Source: an uncultured Eubacteriales bacterium | Lineage (GTDB): Bacteria > Bacillota > Clostridia > Oscillospirales > Oscillospiraceae | Direction of reading: 5' to 3' | NCBI GenBank assembly: GCA_905202605.1 | Contig: CAJKSU010000035.1 | Span: 1-18,159, forward strand | DNA length: 18,159 bases | Shown here: one piece after another, positions 6,933 to 14,458 of the stretch | Numbering within the stretch: the stretch's first letter is position 1 | Layout of the letters: every line of letters starts with the position of its first letter | Notes under the pieces: generated by a model | The model's input: the letters and a program-made list of their open reading frames with translations, nothing else | Database searches by the model: none | What the model was told of the DNA's origin: nothing | Translations under genes and position numbers: made by a program

Positions 6933-8264
6933 ATGCAGCAGGATTTGACCCATGGCGCCATTGGGCGCAGTCTTATATTATTTGCCCTGCCGATGATCGC
7001 AGGAAATCTGCTCCAGCAGCTATACAATATCGCCGATACCCTGATCGTGGGGCGGGTGCTGGGCAGCGGCGCACTGGCGGCGGTGGGGTCGGCCTACACC
7101 CTGATGACGTTTCTGACCTCCATCTTTCTGGGGCTGAGCATGGGCGCGGGGGCGCTGTATTCCATTTGCCTTGGGCAGGGGGACATGCACCGGCTGCGGC
7201 TGGGGGTGGCTCATGGAGCGGTGCTGATTCTGGCGGCAACAGCGATTGTGAACCTGCTGGTATATCTGGGGCTGGACGGGATTTTGCGGTTTCTCCGGGT
7301 GCCGGAGGAGGTGCGTCCGGGGATGCGGACATACCTGTTGGTGATTTTCAGCGGGATCCTTGCCACCTCGGTGTATAACTTCTTCTCCTGCCTGCTCCGG
7401 GCGGTGGGGAACTCCGTGACGCCGCTGGTATTTCTGGCGGTCTCCGCCGTGGGGAATATCGTGCTGGATCTGCTGTTTGTGGTGGTGCTGCCATGGGGCA
7501 TTGCCGGCGCGGCGGCGGCAACGGTGATAAGTCAGTATGCCGCAGGCATCGGCATTGCCATATATACGGTGAAACAGACCCCGGAGCTGCTGCCAAAGCG
7601 GGAGGAATGGCAGCTGAGACGGTCGGTTTTTCGGGAAATTGGGAGCCTTTCGGCGCTGACCTGTCTCCAGCAGTCGGTGATGAACTTCGGCATTCTCATG
7701 GTGCAGGGGCTGGTCAACAGCTTCGGCACGGTCATCATGGCGGCCTTTGCGGCGGCGGTGAAGATCGACACCTTTGCCTATCTGCCGGTGCAGGACTTCG
7801 GCAACGCCTTTTCCACCTTTGTGGCACAGAATTACGGCGCAGGGCAGCGGGAGCGAATCCGGAAGGGAATCCGAACCGCCATGGGGCTGACCATTGTATT
7901 TTCGCTGGTGATTTCCGGACTGGTGTGCCTGTTTGCGGGGCCGCTGATGGGGATCTTTGTGAAGAAAAGCGAACAGGCGGTGATCGCCGCCGGGGTGACC
8001 TATCTCCGAATTGAGGGCAGCTGCTATGCGGGCATCGGCGTCCTGTTCCTGCTCTACGGCTATTATCGGGCGGTGAAAAAGCCGGGGATGTCCGTGGTGC
8101 TGACGGTGATTTCTCTGGGAACCCGTGTGGCGCTGGCCTATGCGCTGTCCGGCATCGCGGGCGTGACGGGCATCTGGGCGGCGATCCCCATCGGCTGGGC
8201 GCTGGCGGACGCGGTGGGGCTGATCTGGATGAAGCTCCGCCCGCTGCCCCTTGGGGAGAAATAA
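6933..8264 (+). CDS. MATE-family efflux transporter (first of two)
   Basis: A 443-residue protein with about twelve transmembrane segments and the MATE fold. The N-terminus GAIGRSLILFALPMIAGN, then LLQQLYNIADTLIVGR and the alanine/glycine-rich first-half motif, are characteristic of clostridial multi-antimicrobial extrusion proteins. These export cationic drugs, dyes or metabolites using sodium or proton gradients. The start is preceded by AAAGGAG and AAGGA. No separate promoter is evident in the 72 bp after the LysR gene, so it may depend on readthrough. It converges with a second MATE gene that is only distantly similar, so this is not a recent tandem duplication. The substrate is unknown. 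Confidence 0.93.
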   Translation: MQQDLTHGAIGRSLILFALPMIAGNLLQQLYNIADTLIVGRVLGSGALAAVGSAYTLMTFLTSIFLGLSMGAGALYSICLGQGDMHRLRLGVAHGAVLILAATAIVNLLVYLGLDGILRFLRVPEEVRPGMRTYLLVIFSGILATSVYNFFSCLLRAVGNSVTPLVFLAVSAVGNIVLDLLFVVVLPWGIAGAAAATVISQYAAGIGIAIYTVKQTPELLPKREEWQLRRSVFREIGSLSALTCLQQSVMNFGILMVQGLVNSFGTVIMAAFAAAVKIDTFAYLPVQDFGNAFSTFVAQNYGAGQRERIRKGIRTAMGLTIVFSLVISGLVCLFAGPLMGIFVKKSEQAVIAAGVTYLRIEGSCYAGIGVLFLLYGYYRAVKKPGMSVVLTVISLGTRVALAYALSGIAGVTGIWAAIPIGWALADAVGLIWMKLRPLPLGEK

Positions 8265-8307
8265 CAAAAAGCGACTGCATTCCAAAGCGGAGTGCAGTCG
8301 CCTTTTA
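8265..8307. terminator. Bidirectional terminator between convergent MATE genes
   Basis: A 13-bp stem (8271-8283/8289-8301, one G-T wobble) with a 5-nt loop is flanked by A5 on the left and CTTTT on the right, giving T-runs in both directions. It fills the 43-bp gap between the two stops and should end both messages. Confidence 0.88.
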
Positions 8308-9672
8308 TCATACGACAGGATGCGGCAGGGCGGATTTCATGAGCTTCCGGTAGCTGAGGAGGAAATACGTGATCTCCGCCAGAGCGGTAATGGACCATGA
8401 GAAGATATAGAGGAGATACAGGGACGGGATGGTGCGGAAGTAGGCGAAAATCGTATAGACCCAGATGATCCGGAACACGCAGGAGCCCATAATCACGATC
8501 ACCGTAGGGGGAATGCTCTTGCCGATGCCGCGGGAGGCGGCAATGGTGCAGTCCATAAAGGCGCTGACGCAGTAGCACCAGCCCATGATCCGGAGCCGCT
8601 CCATGCCTGCATCAATGACTGAGGACTCGTTGGCAAACAGGGTAAGGAACTGCCGCCCAAAAATCAGCAGCAGCCCGCCCAGCAGCGCTCCGGACAGAAA
8701 CGAATAGGTAAGGCTAATCAGGTAGCTTTTCATCATCCGATTCCGATTTCCTGCCCCCAGATTTCGGCTGACAAAGCTGGCACAGGCGGTATGGAACGCC
8801 GCCATGACGTTATAGATCAGAGTGTCGGCGTTGGCGGCGGCAGCGTTGCCGGACACCATCACCGCGTCAAAGGAGTTGACACCGGACTGGACAAACAGAT
8901 TGGCGATGGCGAACAGCGCGTTCTGAATGCCCGTGGGGATGCCGATGAGCAGCACCGCACGGGTCGCAGCGGGATGAAGCCGGAGCTTTGTGGGATGAAT
9001 CCGGCAGCTATCCTCCCGGCGGAGGAGATTCCGGAGAATCAGAATCGCAGAGAGATACTGGGAAATGGCGCTGGCAACGGCTACGCCCGCAGCCGCCATA
9101 TGGCACACGATCACAAAAAACAGGTTGAGGATCACGTTGAGCACACCGGCAATGGTCAGGTAGTACAGGGGACGGCGAGTGTCGCCGCAGGCGCTGAGAA
9201 TGCCGTTGCCGCAGTTATAAATGCCCATGGCGGGCATGCCCAGAGCGTAGATCTTGAGGTAGGTCACTGCGCCGTCCATCAGCTCGTCCTTGGTCCCCAG
9301 CAGCCGTAGCATGGGGGCGGCAAAGAACAGGCAGGCAAAGCACACCAGCAGCCCCATGATCGTACAGAGGATCAGCGAGGTGTGGATGGTGTGGGAAATG
9401 GCCTCCCGATCCCCCACGCCCAGCTCGTGGGCGGTGCGGACATTGACGCCGCTGCCCATGCCCAGCAGGAAGCCCGTGAACAGGCTCACCAGCAGAGTGG
9501 TGGAGCCAACGGAGCCAAGCGCCTGATATCCGGCGAATTTTCCGGCAATGGCGACATCGCTGAGGTTGAACAGCACCTCAAGGATCTGAGAGAACATCAG
9601 CGGAATGCTGAAAAAGAATATATTTTTCCACAGGGAACCGGAAGTCATGTTAATGCTGCGGGTGTTTGACAT
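8308..9672 (-). CDS. MATE-family efflux transporter (second of two)
   Basis: A 454-residue membrane protein with about twelve hydrophobic segments. Its beginning (MTSGSLWKNIFFFSIPLMFS, then LEVLFNLSDVAIAGKFAGYQ) is typical of clostridial MATE exporters. The open frame extends to 9717, but the predicted transcription start is near 9711 and AAAGGAG lies at 9684-9690. The ATG at 9672 is therefore preferred and the 15 upstream residues discarded. It is divergent from an Xre-type regulator, which is a plausible controller. It probably exports a toxic small molecule; the sequence does not say which. Confidence 0.92.
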   Translation of the reverse strand: MSNTRSINMTSGSLWKNIFFFSIPLMFSQILEVLFNLSDVAIAGKFAGYQALGSVGSTTLLVSLFTGFLLGMGSGVNVRTAHELGVGDREAISHTIHTSLILCTIMGLLVCFACLFFAAPMLRLLGTKDELMDGAVTYLKIYALGMPAMGIYNCGNGILSACGDTRRPLYYLTIAGVLNVILNLFFVIVCHMAAAGVAVASAISQYLSAILILRNLLRREDSCRIHPTKLRLHPAATRAVLLIGIPTGIQNALFAIANLFVQSGVNSFDAVMVSGNAAAANADTLIYNVMAAFHTACASFVSRNLGAGNRNRMMKSYLISLTYSFLSGALLGGLLLIFGRQFLTLFANESSVIDAGMERLRIMGWCYCVSAFMDCTIAASRGIGKSIPPTVIVIMGSCVFRIIWVYTIFAYFRTIPSLYLLYIFSWSITALAEITYFLLSYRKLMKSALPHPVV

Positions 9673-9717
9673 CGGAAGGGCATCTCCTTTGCTGCCTTGC
9701 GGGAAACTTGCTGCCAT

Positions 9718-9746
9718 AGTATAGCACAGGGCAGAGGGGGTTACAA
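9718..9746 (-). promoter_or_regulatory. Extended -10 promoter of the second MATE gene
   Basis: On the minus strand TTGTAA (9741-9746), a 17-bp spacer and TATACT (9718-9723) preceded by TGC, forming an extended -10 that can compensate for the modest -35. The position supports the 9672 start. Confidence 0.6.
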
Positions 9747-9866
9747 TCCGCAGATTCCACAGATGTTTGGGGAGAAAAGGGGGGAAGTGTCTGCAAAATG
9801 TGGAGACTAAGCAGCATTTGTGAGGGGCCTTGCAGAATACGGGGTGGCGTTTTCGGCCCGGCGCGG

Positions 9867-9872
9867 TATAAT
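9867..9872 (+). promoter_or_regulatory. -10 element before the Xre gene
   Basis: A perfect TATAAT, but no good -35 is found at 16-18 bp (the sequence there is G-rich). The promoter may need an activator or be weak. Confidence 0.45.
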
Positions 9873-9917
9873 AGAGTCAAAGGAGCTCCTGATTCAACCT
9901 AGAAGGGAGATTATCAT

Positions 9918-10838
9918 ATGGAACGACTATCGGAAAATCTCAAAGGGCTGCGGGTGGCGAAAAGGCTTACTCAGGAGCAGGCGGCGGAGAAGCTGAACGT
10001 CAGCGCACAGACCATATCTCGCTGGGAGTGCGGCATCACCCTGCCGGATGTAACAAAGCTGCCGGAGCTGGCGCATTTTTACGGCGTGACCATTGACGAC
10101 CTGTTTGCGGAGACGGCGGTGGGCTATGAGAATTATGCCCAGCGGCTGGCGGCAATTTATGAAGCGGACCGCACCACCGAGAACTTTGTCCGGGTGGAGC
10201 AGGAATTCCGGCGAATGCTGTCCCACGAGGGCGGAAGTTTGGATGATATGCGCACATTCGGCATTATGTATCAATTTATGATGTGCAGCTGCCGGGACAA
10301 TGCACTATATTGGTTTGACCGGGCGATTCAGGAAAGCCAGGGTGTGGACCCGGAGATGTACCGCCGTACCCGTCAGCAGAAATTACGGCTGCAAAAGCTC
10401 CTGGGCAAAGCAGAGGAAATGGTGGAACAGCAGCAAAAGGAACTGGAAGAATTCCCGGAGCAGGCGGATTCCTGGGTGCTGCTGGTGGTTGCGGATATGT
10501 ATGCCCAGCACTATGAGGAAGCTTATGATCTGGTACAGCAGGCCATGGAACGATTCCCGGAGGAGTGGGAGCTGGCCATTCATGCCTGCAATATTGCCCG
10601 GCATTTGGAAAAGTATCCCGAGGCTATCCGCTATGCTGACCGCGCCATTGCCATGCGCCCGGCGTATGTGGACGGAATGTATGAAAAATCCTGGTGCTAT
10701 GAGAAAATGGGAAAGAACCGGGAGGCAGGACGATTGTGCCTGGAGATTGCCGAGGCCCTAAAGCGCGACGGCTTTGAGGTGGAAGCGGAAACGGAACTCC
10801 GCAACGCCAGAAAACTGCTGGAGCGGGCGGAAGCATAA
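9918..10838 (+). CDS. Xre-type helix-turn-helix regulator with TPR-like C-terminal region
   Basis: A 306-residue protein. Residues 1-65 are a Cro/CI-type helix-turn-helix with the recognisable LTQEQAAEKLNVSAQTISRW and the tail VTIDDLFAE. The rest is helical and rich in E, A, Y and W, with segments such as YADRAIAMRPAYVDGMYEKSWCYEKMGKNREAGRL that read like tetratricopeptide repeats. Such regulators usually sense a peptide, protein or cell state through the repeat domain. The start has a GGGAG site about nine nucleotides upstream. It is divergent from the second MATE gene across 245 bp, so control of that exporter is a reasonable inference. It ends at a bidirectional terminator. Confidence 0.9.
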   Translation: MERLSENLKGLRVAKRLTQEQAAEKLNVSAQTISRWECGITLPDVTKLPELAHFYGVTIDDLFAETAVGYENYAQRLAAIYEADRTTENFVRVEQEFRRMLSHEGGSLDDMRTFGIMYQFMMCSCRDNALYWFDRAIQESQGVDPEMYRRTRQQKLRLQKLLGKAEEMVEQQQKELEEFPEQADSWVLLVVADMYAQHYEEAYDLVQQAMERFPEEWELAIHACNIARHLEKYPEAIRYADRAIAMRPAYVDGMYEKSWCYEKMGKNREAGRLCLEIAEALKRDGFEVEAETELRNARKLLERAEA

Positions 10839-10842
10839 AAAT

Positions 10843-10895
10843 AACCTCCTAATGGGAACCGTGGAAACTCCAGGGTCACATTAGGAGGTTTTCTA
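10843..10895. terminator. Bidirectional terminator between Xre and small membrane protein genes
   Basis: A perfect 12-bp stem (AACCTCCTAATG, 10843-10854, with its complement at 10879-10890) surrounds a 24-nt loop that can itself fold through TGGA/TCCA. TTCTATT follows on the right and A/T-rich sequence lies on the left. It lies between converging genes. Confidence 0.8.
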
Positions 10896-11288
10896 TTACG
10901 TTTTCTGCTTCCGTTCCTGTATCCGGGCAATCAGTCCCAGCACCAGGAACAGCACAATGACCACGGCATATGCGGTAAGGGCAGCAGCGTGGTCATTATA
11001 GGGCCACTGCATCAGAATCACATATCCAAAGAACAGAGCGGTGATCAGGGCGGCACACAGCCAGCTGCCGGAGCGGGAGAGCGGCTTTGCCCCTTCGGAG
11101 GTGTCCGACTGCCGGTTTTCATGCAGCCGGAACCCCAGCGCCAGCCCCAGAAGCAGCAGCAATATCACCCCATAGCCCAGTAGGGCGACAGAGTGGGTGA
11201 CCCACTGCCAGTTGCGGAGCAGATAAAATCCCATGATCACCGCAAAGGCGGCTGCGGAGATCAGAAAGCCGATGGAGCGTTTACACAT
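10896..11288 (-). CDS. Small four-helix membrane protein of unknown function
   Basis: About 130 residues with four hydrophobic stretches (SIGFLISAAAFAVIMGFYLL, then VALLGYGVILLLLLGLALGF, then LCAALITALFFGYVILM, then AVVIVLFLVLGLIARI). A polar linker of about 20 residues after the second helix has basic, Ser and Pro residues. No family is recognised; there are no catalytic motifs and no signal peptide cleavage site. The frame also opens at 11294, but AGGAGG would then be only 2 nt from the ATG, while the ATG at 11288 has an 8-nt gap and is preferred. It has its own near-consensus promoter despite a same-strand gene upstream. A housekeeping or stress membrane role is possible but not shown. Confidence 0.75.
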   Translation of the reverse strand: MCKRSIGFLISAAAFAVIMGFYLLRNWQWVTHSVALLGYGVILLLLLGLALGFRLHENRQSDTSEGAKPLSRSGSWLCAALITALFFGYVILMQWPYNDHAAALTAYAVVIVLFLVLGLIARIQERKQKT

Positions 11289-11314
11289 GTCCATTACCTC
11301 CTGGCATTTTTGGT

Positions 11315-11343
11315 ATTATAGCAAATAAAAGGGAAAACGTCAA
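11315..11343 (-). promoter_or_regulatory. Near-consensus promoter of the small membrane protein gene
   Basis: On the minus strand TTGACG (11338-11343), exactly 17 bp, TATAAT (11315-11320): 11 of 12 consensus positions. Transcription would begin near 11308, about 20 nt before the start codon. The -35 lies 7 bp beyond the hydrolase stop. Confidence 0.82.
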
Positions 11344-11350
11344 TATGGGA

Positions 11351-12355
11351 CTATGAATCAAGGCACCGGTCAAAGAAATCCGCAAAGCTGCCCAGCAGCG
11401 CCTCATCGGTGACGGTTTTCAGCCGGTTGATCTCGTCAACGGCCTCCTGAGGCGGACTGGGGGTGCGGAGCACCTTGAGAAGCCGGAGCTTTTGGAGATC
11501 CACCTCATGGGGCGTGGTGATATTGTGGTCGTGACCGGTCAGGGGCAGGAACGTAAAGCGGGGATCGTCCCGGAAGCGCCGGTACAGCGCCATATAGTTC
11601 TTTTCATAGGGCAGGATCCGGTCATCGTCGCTCTGGGTGATCAGCACCGGGCAGCGCTGCCGGGCAAGCCCTTGGGCGGCGGTGATCCCGTTGAGGGCGC
11701 CGAACCGCAGCTGCTGTACCAGCCGAACACCCAAAAGCGGAATGGGAGCAAGGGGACCGTAATGCCGCCGGACATGGGGCGCCAGCGCAGAGAGACTGGT
11801 ATAAAAGGCCGAGGCGGAGACGATGCCGCGAATGGGGAAGTCCTCCAGCGCACCGACGCAGTCCGCGGCATAGCCGCCCCATGAGTGACCGTAGAGCAGC
11901 AGGGGAAGCCCGGACAGGTCGGGAGTGCTTTGGACATACCGGAGACAGGACTGGAGATCCAGCACGTGCTGGGGCAGCCCACGGAGCGTGCCATCGGAGT
12001 CGCCTACGCCGCTGCCGTCAAAGGCCAGCACCAGATAGCCCCGGCGGGTAAAATACTCGCACTCCGGGAGATAATCCCCGTGGCTCATGCCATAGCCGTG
12101 GAACAATACGATCAGCCCCTTGGGGGTGATGCCGGATTGGGCATATAGCTCTCCCCGCAGCGTCGTATTGCCGGTGCCGGGGAAGGCCACCGGTCTGCGC
12201 TGCCAGCCGGGATGCAGCCGGGAGAAGTACGGAAAATAGTCGCCGCCGCCGTCAAAGCGTCCGCAAAACTGCCGCCGTGCCAGCAGAACGCCCGCCAGAA
12301 ACAGCACCAAGGCCGCCAGCAGCAGGAGAAGAAAAAGAATCAGCGCATAAATCAT
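11351..12355 (-). CDS. Membrane-anchored alpha/beta hydrolase
   Basis: A 334-residue protein. Residues 2-26 form one strongly hydrophobic segment, so it is probably anchored with the catalytic domain outside the cell. The hydrolase fold shows the oxyanion-hole loop HGYGMSHGDY near 86-95, the nucleophile elbow GHSWGG with S158, a candidate acidic residue in SDDDRILP (D245 region) and a candidate histidine in TGHDHN (H275 or H277). It resembles the serine aminopeptidase/lysophospholipase-like branch; the substrate (ester, peptide or lipid) is unresolved. The frame is open to 12454, but the ATG at 12355, with a weak AGGTGA site, begins the hydrophobic anchor and avoids overlap with the hairpin upstream. 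It lies 71 bp after the GT39 gene. Confidence 0.85.
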   Translation of the reverse strand: MIYALILFLLLLLAALVLFLAGVLLARRQFCGRFDGGGDYFPYFSRLHPGWQRRPVAFPGTGNTTLRGELYAQSGITPKGLIVLFHGYGMSHGDYLPECEYFTRRGYLVLAFDGSGVGDSDGTLRGLPQHVLDLQSCLRYVQSTPDLSGLPLLLYGHSWGGYAADCVGALEDFPIRGIVSASAFYTSLSALAPHVRRHYGPLAPIPLLGVRLVQQLRFGALNGITAAQGLARQRCPVLITQSDDDRILPYEKNYMALYRRFRDDPRFTFLPLTGHDHNITTPHEVDLQKLRLLKVLRTPSPPQEAVDEINRLKTVTDEALLGSFADFFDRCLDS

Positions 12356-12374
12356 CGTATCACCTGAATAAACG

Positions 12375-12404
12375 GTACGCCGCAGCCAGATCGCTGCGGC
12401 GTAC
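12375..12404 (-). terminator. Perfect 12-bp hairpin between GT39 and hydrolase genes
   Basis: GTACGCCGCAGC (12375-12386) and its complement (12393-12404) with a 6-nt loop. On the minus strand CGTTTATT follows, a poor T-run, so this is a weak terminator or an mRNA boundary element rather than a complete stop. The hydrolase may be partly co-transcribed with the GT39 gene. Confidence 0.5.
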
Positions 12405-12426
12405 ATAAAATGAAATCTGAAAAGGT

Positions 12427-14358
12427 TTAGCCCCAAGGCCATGTTGGGAACCATTTGAGTACGTTCAAGCAGTATTCCACCGAGGTTTCCACGCCGCTGA
12501 GCACCGGGTAGAACAGCAGAAACAGCGCCGTATTCAGGCCGGTGAACCCGTAGACCAGCTTATCATTTTTGGGGCTGCGGGTAATCAGTTCATCGAACAC
12601 ATAGCTGATGGCGATGGTCAGGAACAGAATGCAGCCGAAATAGTGATAGGCAAAGACAGTGCGGGAGATAAAGACCCATGGGAGGAACTGGCAGAGGTAG
12701 CCCACCCAGATCAGAATGACCTGCGGCTTCCGGCGCTTCCAGAAGGCAAACGCCGTGGAAATCAGCGCCGCCAGACCGCCCCAGGAGATCAGCGGGGAGT
12801 TGAATGCGCCGAAGGCGGACTTGGTACTGCCGCTGTAGTTGAGGTAATAGAGGATCGGGCGCACATCAAACAGCCACTGATACCAGCGGGAGGAATAGGG
12901 ATGGGACTGGTTGACGCCATTGTGATAGGTGAGCATATACACCTGATTGTCCCAGATCAGCTTATAATAGTTCTGATCGGTGAGCATGGCAGGCATTTTG
13001 TAGCCCAGCGCCAGCCCATAGGGGATATAGCTCAGGCAGTAGATAATCACCGGAATCACCACAAAGAACAGGACAGAAAGGCCGACGGTTCCCAGCAGCT
13101 CCTTTCCATAGCTCCCCAGCCCCACGGCGCGGTACTTCATGATGACCCGCAGCAGCCAGAGCATGGCGAGGCCGACCCCGGCATAGATCACCGTCCACTT
13201 GCTGGCACAGCCCAGTCCGAAGGACAGGCCGCACAGGAACAGATCCAGCCATGTTTTCCGGAGCCGGGCGGCATAGGGGGCGGTGATCCATCGCCACATG
13301 AACAGGAAGCTGAGCAGGATAAAGAACACGCCATAGGTGTCGATGGTGGCGATTCTGGTCTGGGTAAAGTGCATGAATTCAAAGGCAAACAGCATGGTGC
13401 CGCACAGGGCGACCTTGGTTTTGCCGAACATGTTTTTCAGCAGGACATACAGCGGCAGCAGCATCAGCACCCCAAAGAAGGTCCCCATAAACCGATAGCC
13501 GAAGGGGGTCATGCCGAAAATGCGGATGCCCAGAGAGATAATCAGCTTGCCCAGCGGGGGGTGGGTGATCTCATAGGGATAGATGTTCTTGATGTTCTCA
13601 TAGCCGGTGCGGCCGTGGTAGATCTCATCAAAGTACATGCTGTTATACCAGCTGGGGGCATCGGGAACCGTGTCCTGCTCGTCCAGCAGCATGCTGTCCA
13701 CCCCGGAGACGTCCATCAGTCTGCCGTCCGCATCATACAGCGCCAGCTCACCCAGCTCCATGGGGAGATTGCGGGCGATGATCTGAATATACCGGGTGGT
13801 GATGGGATCGGTTCCCATGGCGGCATACTGCCACTTGAACAGGTCGGCGTAGCTCTGGTGCATGGCGGCGTCGTTGAGGTCGCCGTTTTCATCGGTCTGT
13901 GCCGAGGGATCCCGGAGACGCACCCAGTTGCTGCCGTTGACACTGTAATAGAGGTCATAGTCACCGGGATACAGACCGGTATAGTACATAATGGAGGAGA
14001 TCTCCTTGGATTCCCCCAGATCGATGGTGACGCTGTTGTTTTCCCCCTCAAAGGTGTAAAAGCTCTGAGGATCCTTGGTGCTGCCCAGATTGGAGAAGGC
14101 GACAATGGCGTAGACCCCAAGAATCACTACAATGGGGATCAGATCCCGCCGCTCCATGGGATAGCTCCGCCCGTCCAGCGTGAACTTGGGCTTGTCAAAA
14201 TGCTCGATCCACTCCAGCGTCCCCATGCGGGGCGCCATTTCCTTTTTATACTTGATAAAGAACAGGACGATCAGCGCAGCCAATAGGATGGGAAAGAGCG
14301 CAGCCGTGGGGCGAACCTGAGAGAAGTAATTGGCAAACCCCTGTGCGATAGCCTGCAT
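12427..14358 (-). CDS. PMT-family (GT39) membrane glycosyltransferase with discoidin-like insert
   Basis: A 643-residue polytopic membrane protein. Two hydrophobic segments lie at about 19-35 and 74-88. Residues 90-215 form a soluble insert with the pattern of an F5/8 type C (discoidin) domain (VTIDLGESKEISSIMYYTG, then YDLYYSVNGSNWVRL, then RYIQIIARN). The catalytic loop follows: FDEIYHGRTGYE at 243-254 and HPPLGK at 266-271, diagnostic of dolichyl-phosphate-mannose protein mannosyltransferase relatives, then about nine further membrane helices. It would transfer a sugar from a lipid-phosphate carrier to protein or a wall polymer on the outer membrane face; the insert probably binds glycan. 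The start is set by GGAGGTG about seven nucleotides upstream; the frame also opens at 14415. It is preceded by its own promoter. Confidence 0.88.
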   Translation of the reverse strand: MQAIAQGFANYFSQVRPTAALFPILLAALIVLFFIKYKKEMAPRMGTLEWIEHFDKPKFTLDGRSYPMERRDLIPIVVILGVYAIVAFSNLGSTKDPQSFYTFEGENNSVTIDLGESKEISSIMYYTGLYPGDYDLYYSVNGSNWVRLRDPSAQTDENGDLNDAAMHQSYADLFKWQYAAMGTDPITTRYIQIIARNLPMELGELALYDADGRLMDVSGVDSMLLDEQDTVPDAPSWYNSMYFDEIYHGRTGYENIKNIYPYEITHPPLGKLIISLGIRIFGMTPFGYRFMGTFFGVLMLLPLYVLLKNMFGKTKVALCGTMLFAFEFMHFTQTRIATIDTYGVFFILLSFLFMWRWITAPYAARLRKTWLDLFLCGLSFGLGCASKWTVIYAGVGLAMLWLLRVIMKYRAVGLGSYGKELLGTVGLSVLFFVVIPVIIYCLSYIPYGLALGYKMPAMLTDQNYYKLIWDNQVYMLTYHNGVNQSHPYSSRWYQWLFDVRPILYYLNYSGSTKSAFGAFNSPLISWGGLAALISTAFAFWKRRKPQVILIWVGYLCQFLPWVFISRTVFAYHYFGCILFLTIAISYVFDELITRSPKNDKLVYGFTGLNTALFLLFYPVLSGVETSVEYCLNVLKWFPTWPWG

Positions 14359-14385
14359 AAATACGCACCTCCAGTGCCGAAATAA

Positions 14386-14429
14386 AGCCTCCGCAGAGAG
14401 GCCGGAACGTTTCATCTCTGTCAGAGGCT
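14386..14429 (-). terminator. Hairpin after the pseudouridine synthase gene, in the GT39 leader
   Basis: On the minus strand AGCCTC (14424-14429) pairs with GAGGCT (14386-14391), and CAGAG with CTCTG inside, forming an imperfect stem followed by TTTATTT. It can end transcripts from the synthase gene. It lies mostly downstream of the predicted GT39 start point (near 14423), so GT39 messages would carry most but not all of the stem. Confidence 0.6.
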
Positions 14430-14458
14430 ATTTTACCATCTTTTTTCGGGTATTTCAA
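14430..14458 (-). promoter_or_regulatory. Predicted promoter of the GT39 gene
   Basis: On the minus strand TTGAAA (14453-14458), exactly 17 bp, TAAAAT (14430-14435): 10 of 12 consensus positions. The -35 overlaps the stop codon of the pseudouridine synthase gene. Confidence 0.65.

Noticed and set aside
9673..9717. Longer N-terminus for the second MATE protein
   Set aside because: It would begin upstream of the predicted transcription start, while a good ribosome-binding site lies before the 9672 start.
12643..14286. Rightward open frame of 547 codons opposite the GT39 gene
   Set aside because: Low-complexity H/G/Q-rich translation with no membrane or catalytic signature; the opposite strand is a clear membrane glycosyltransferase.
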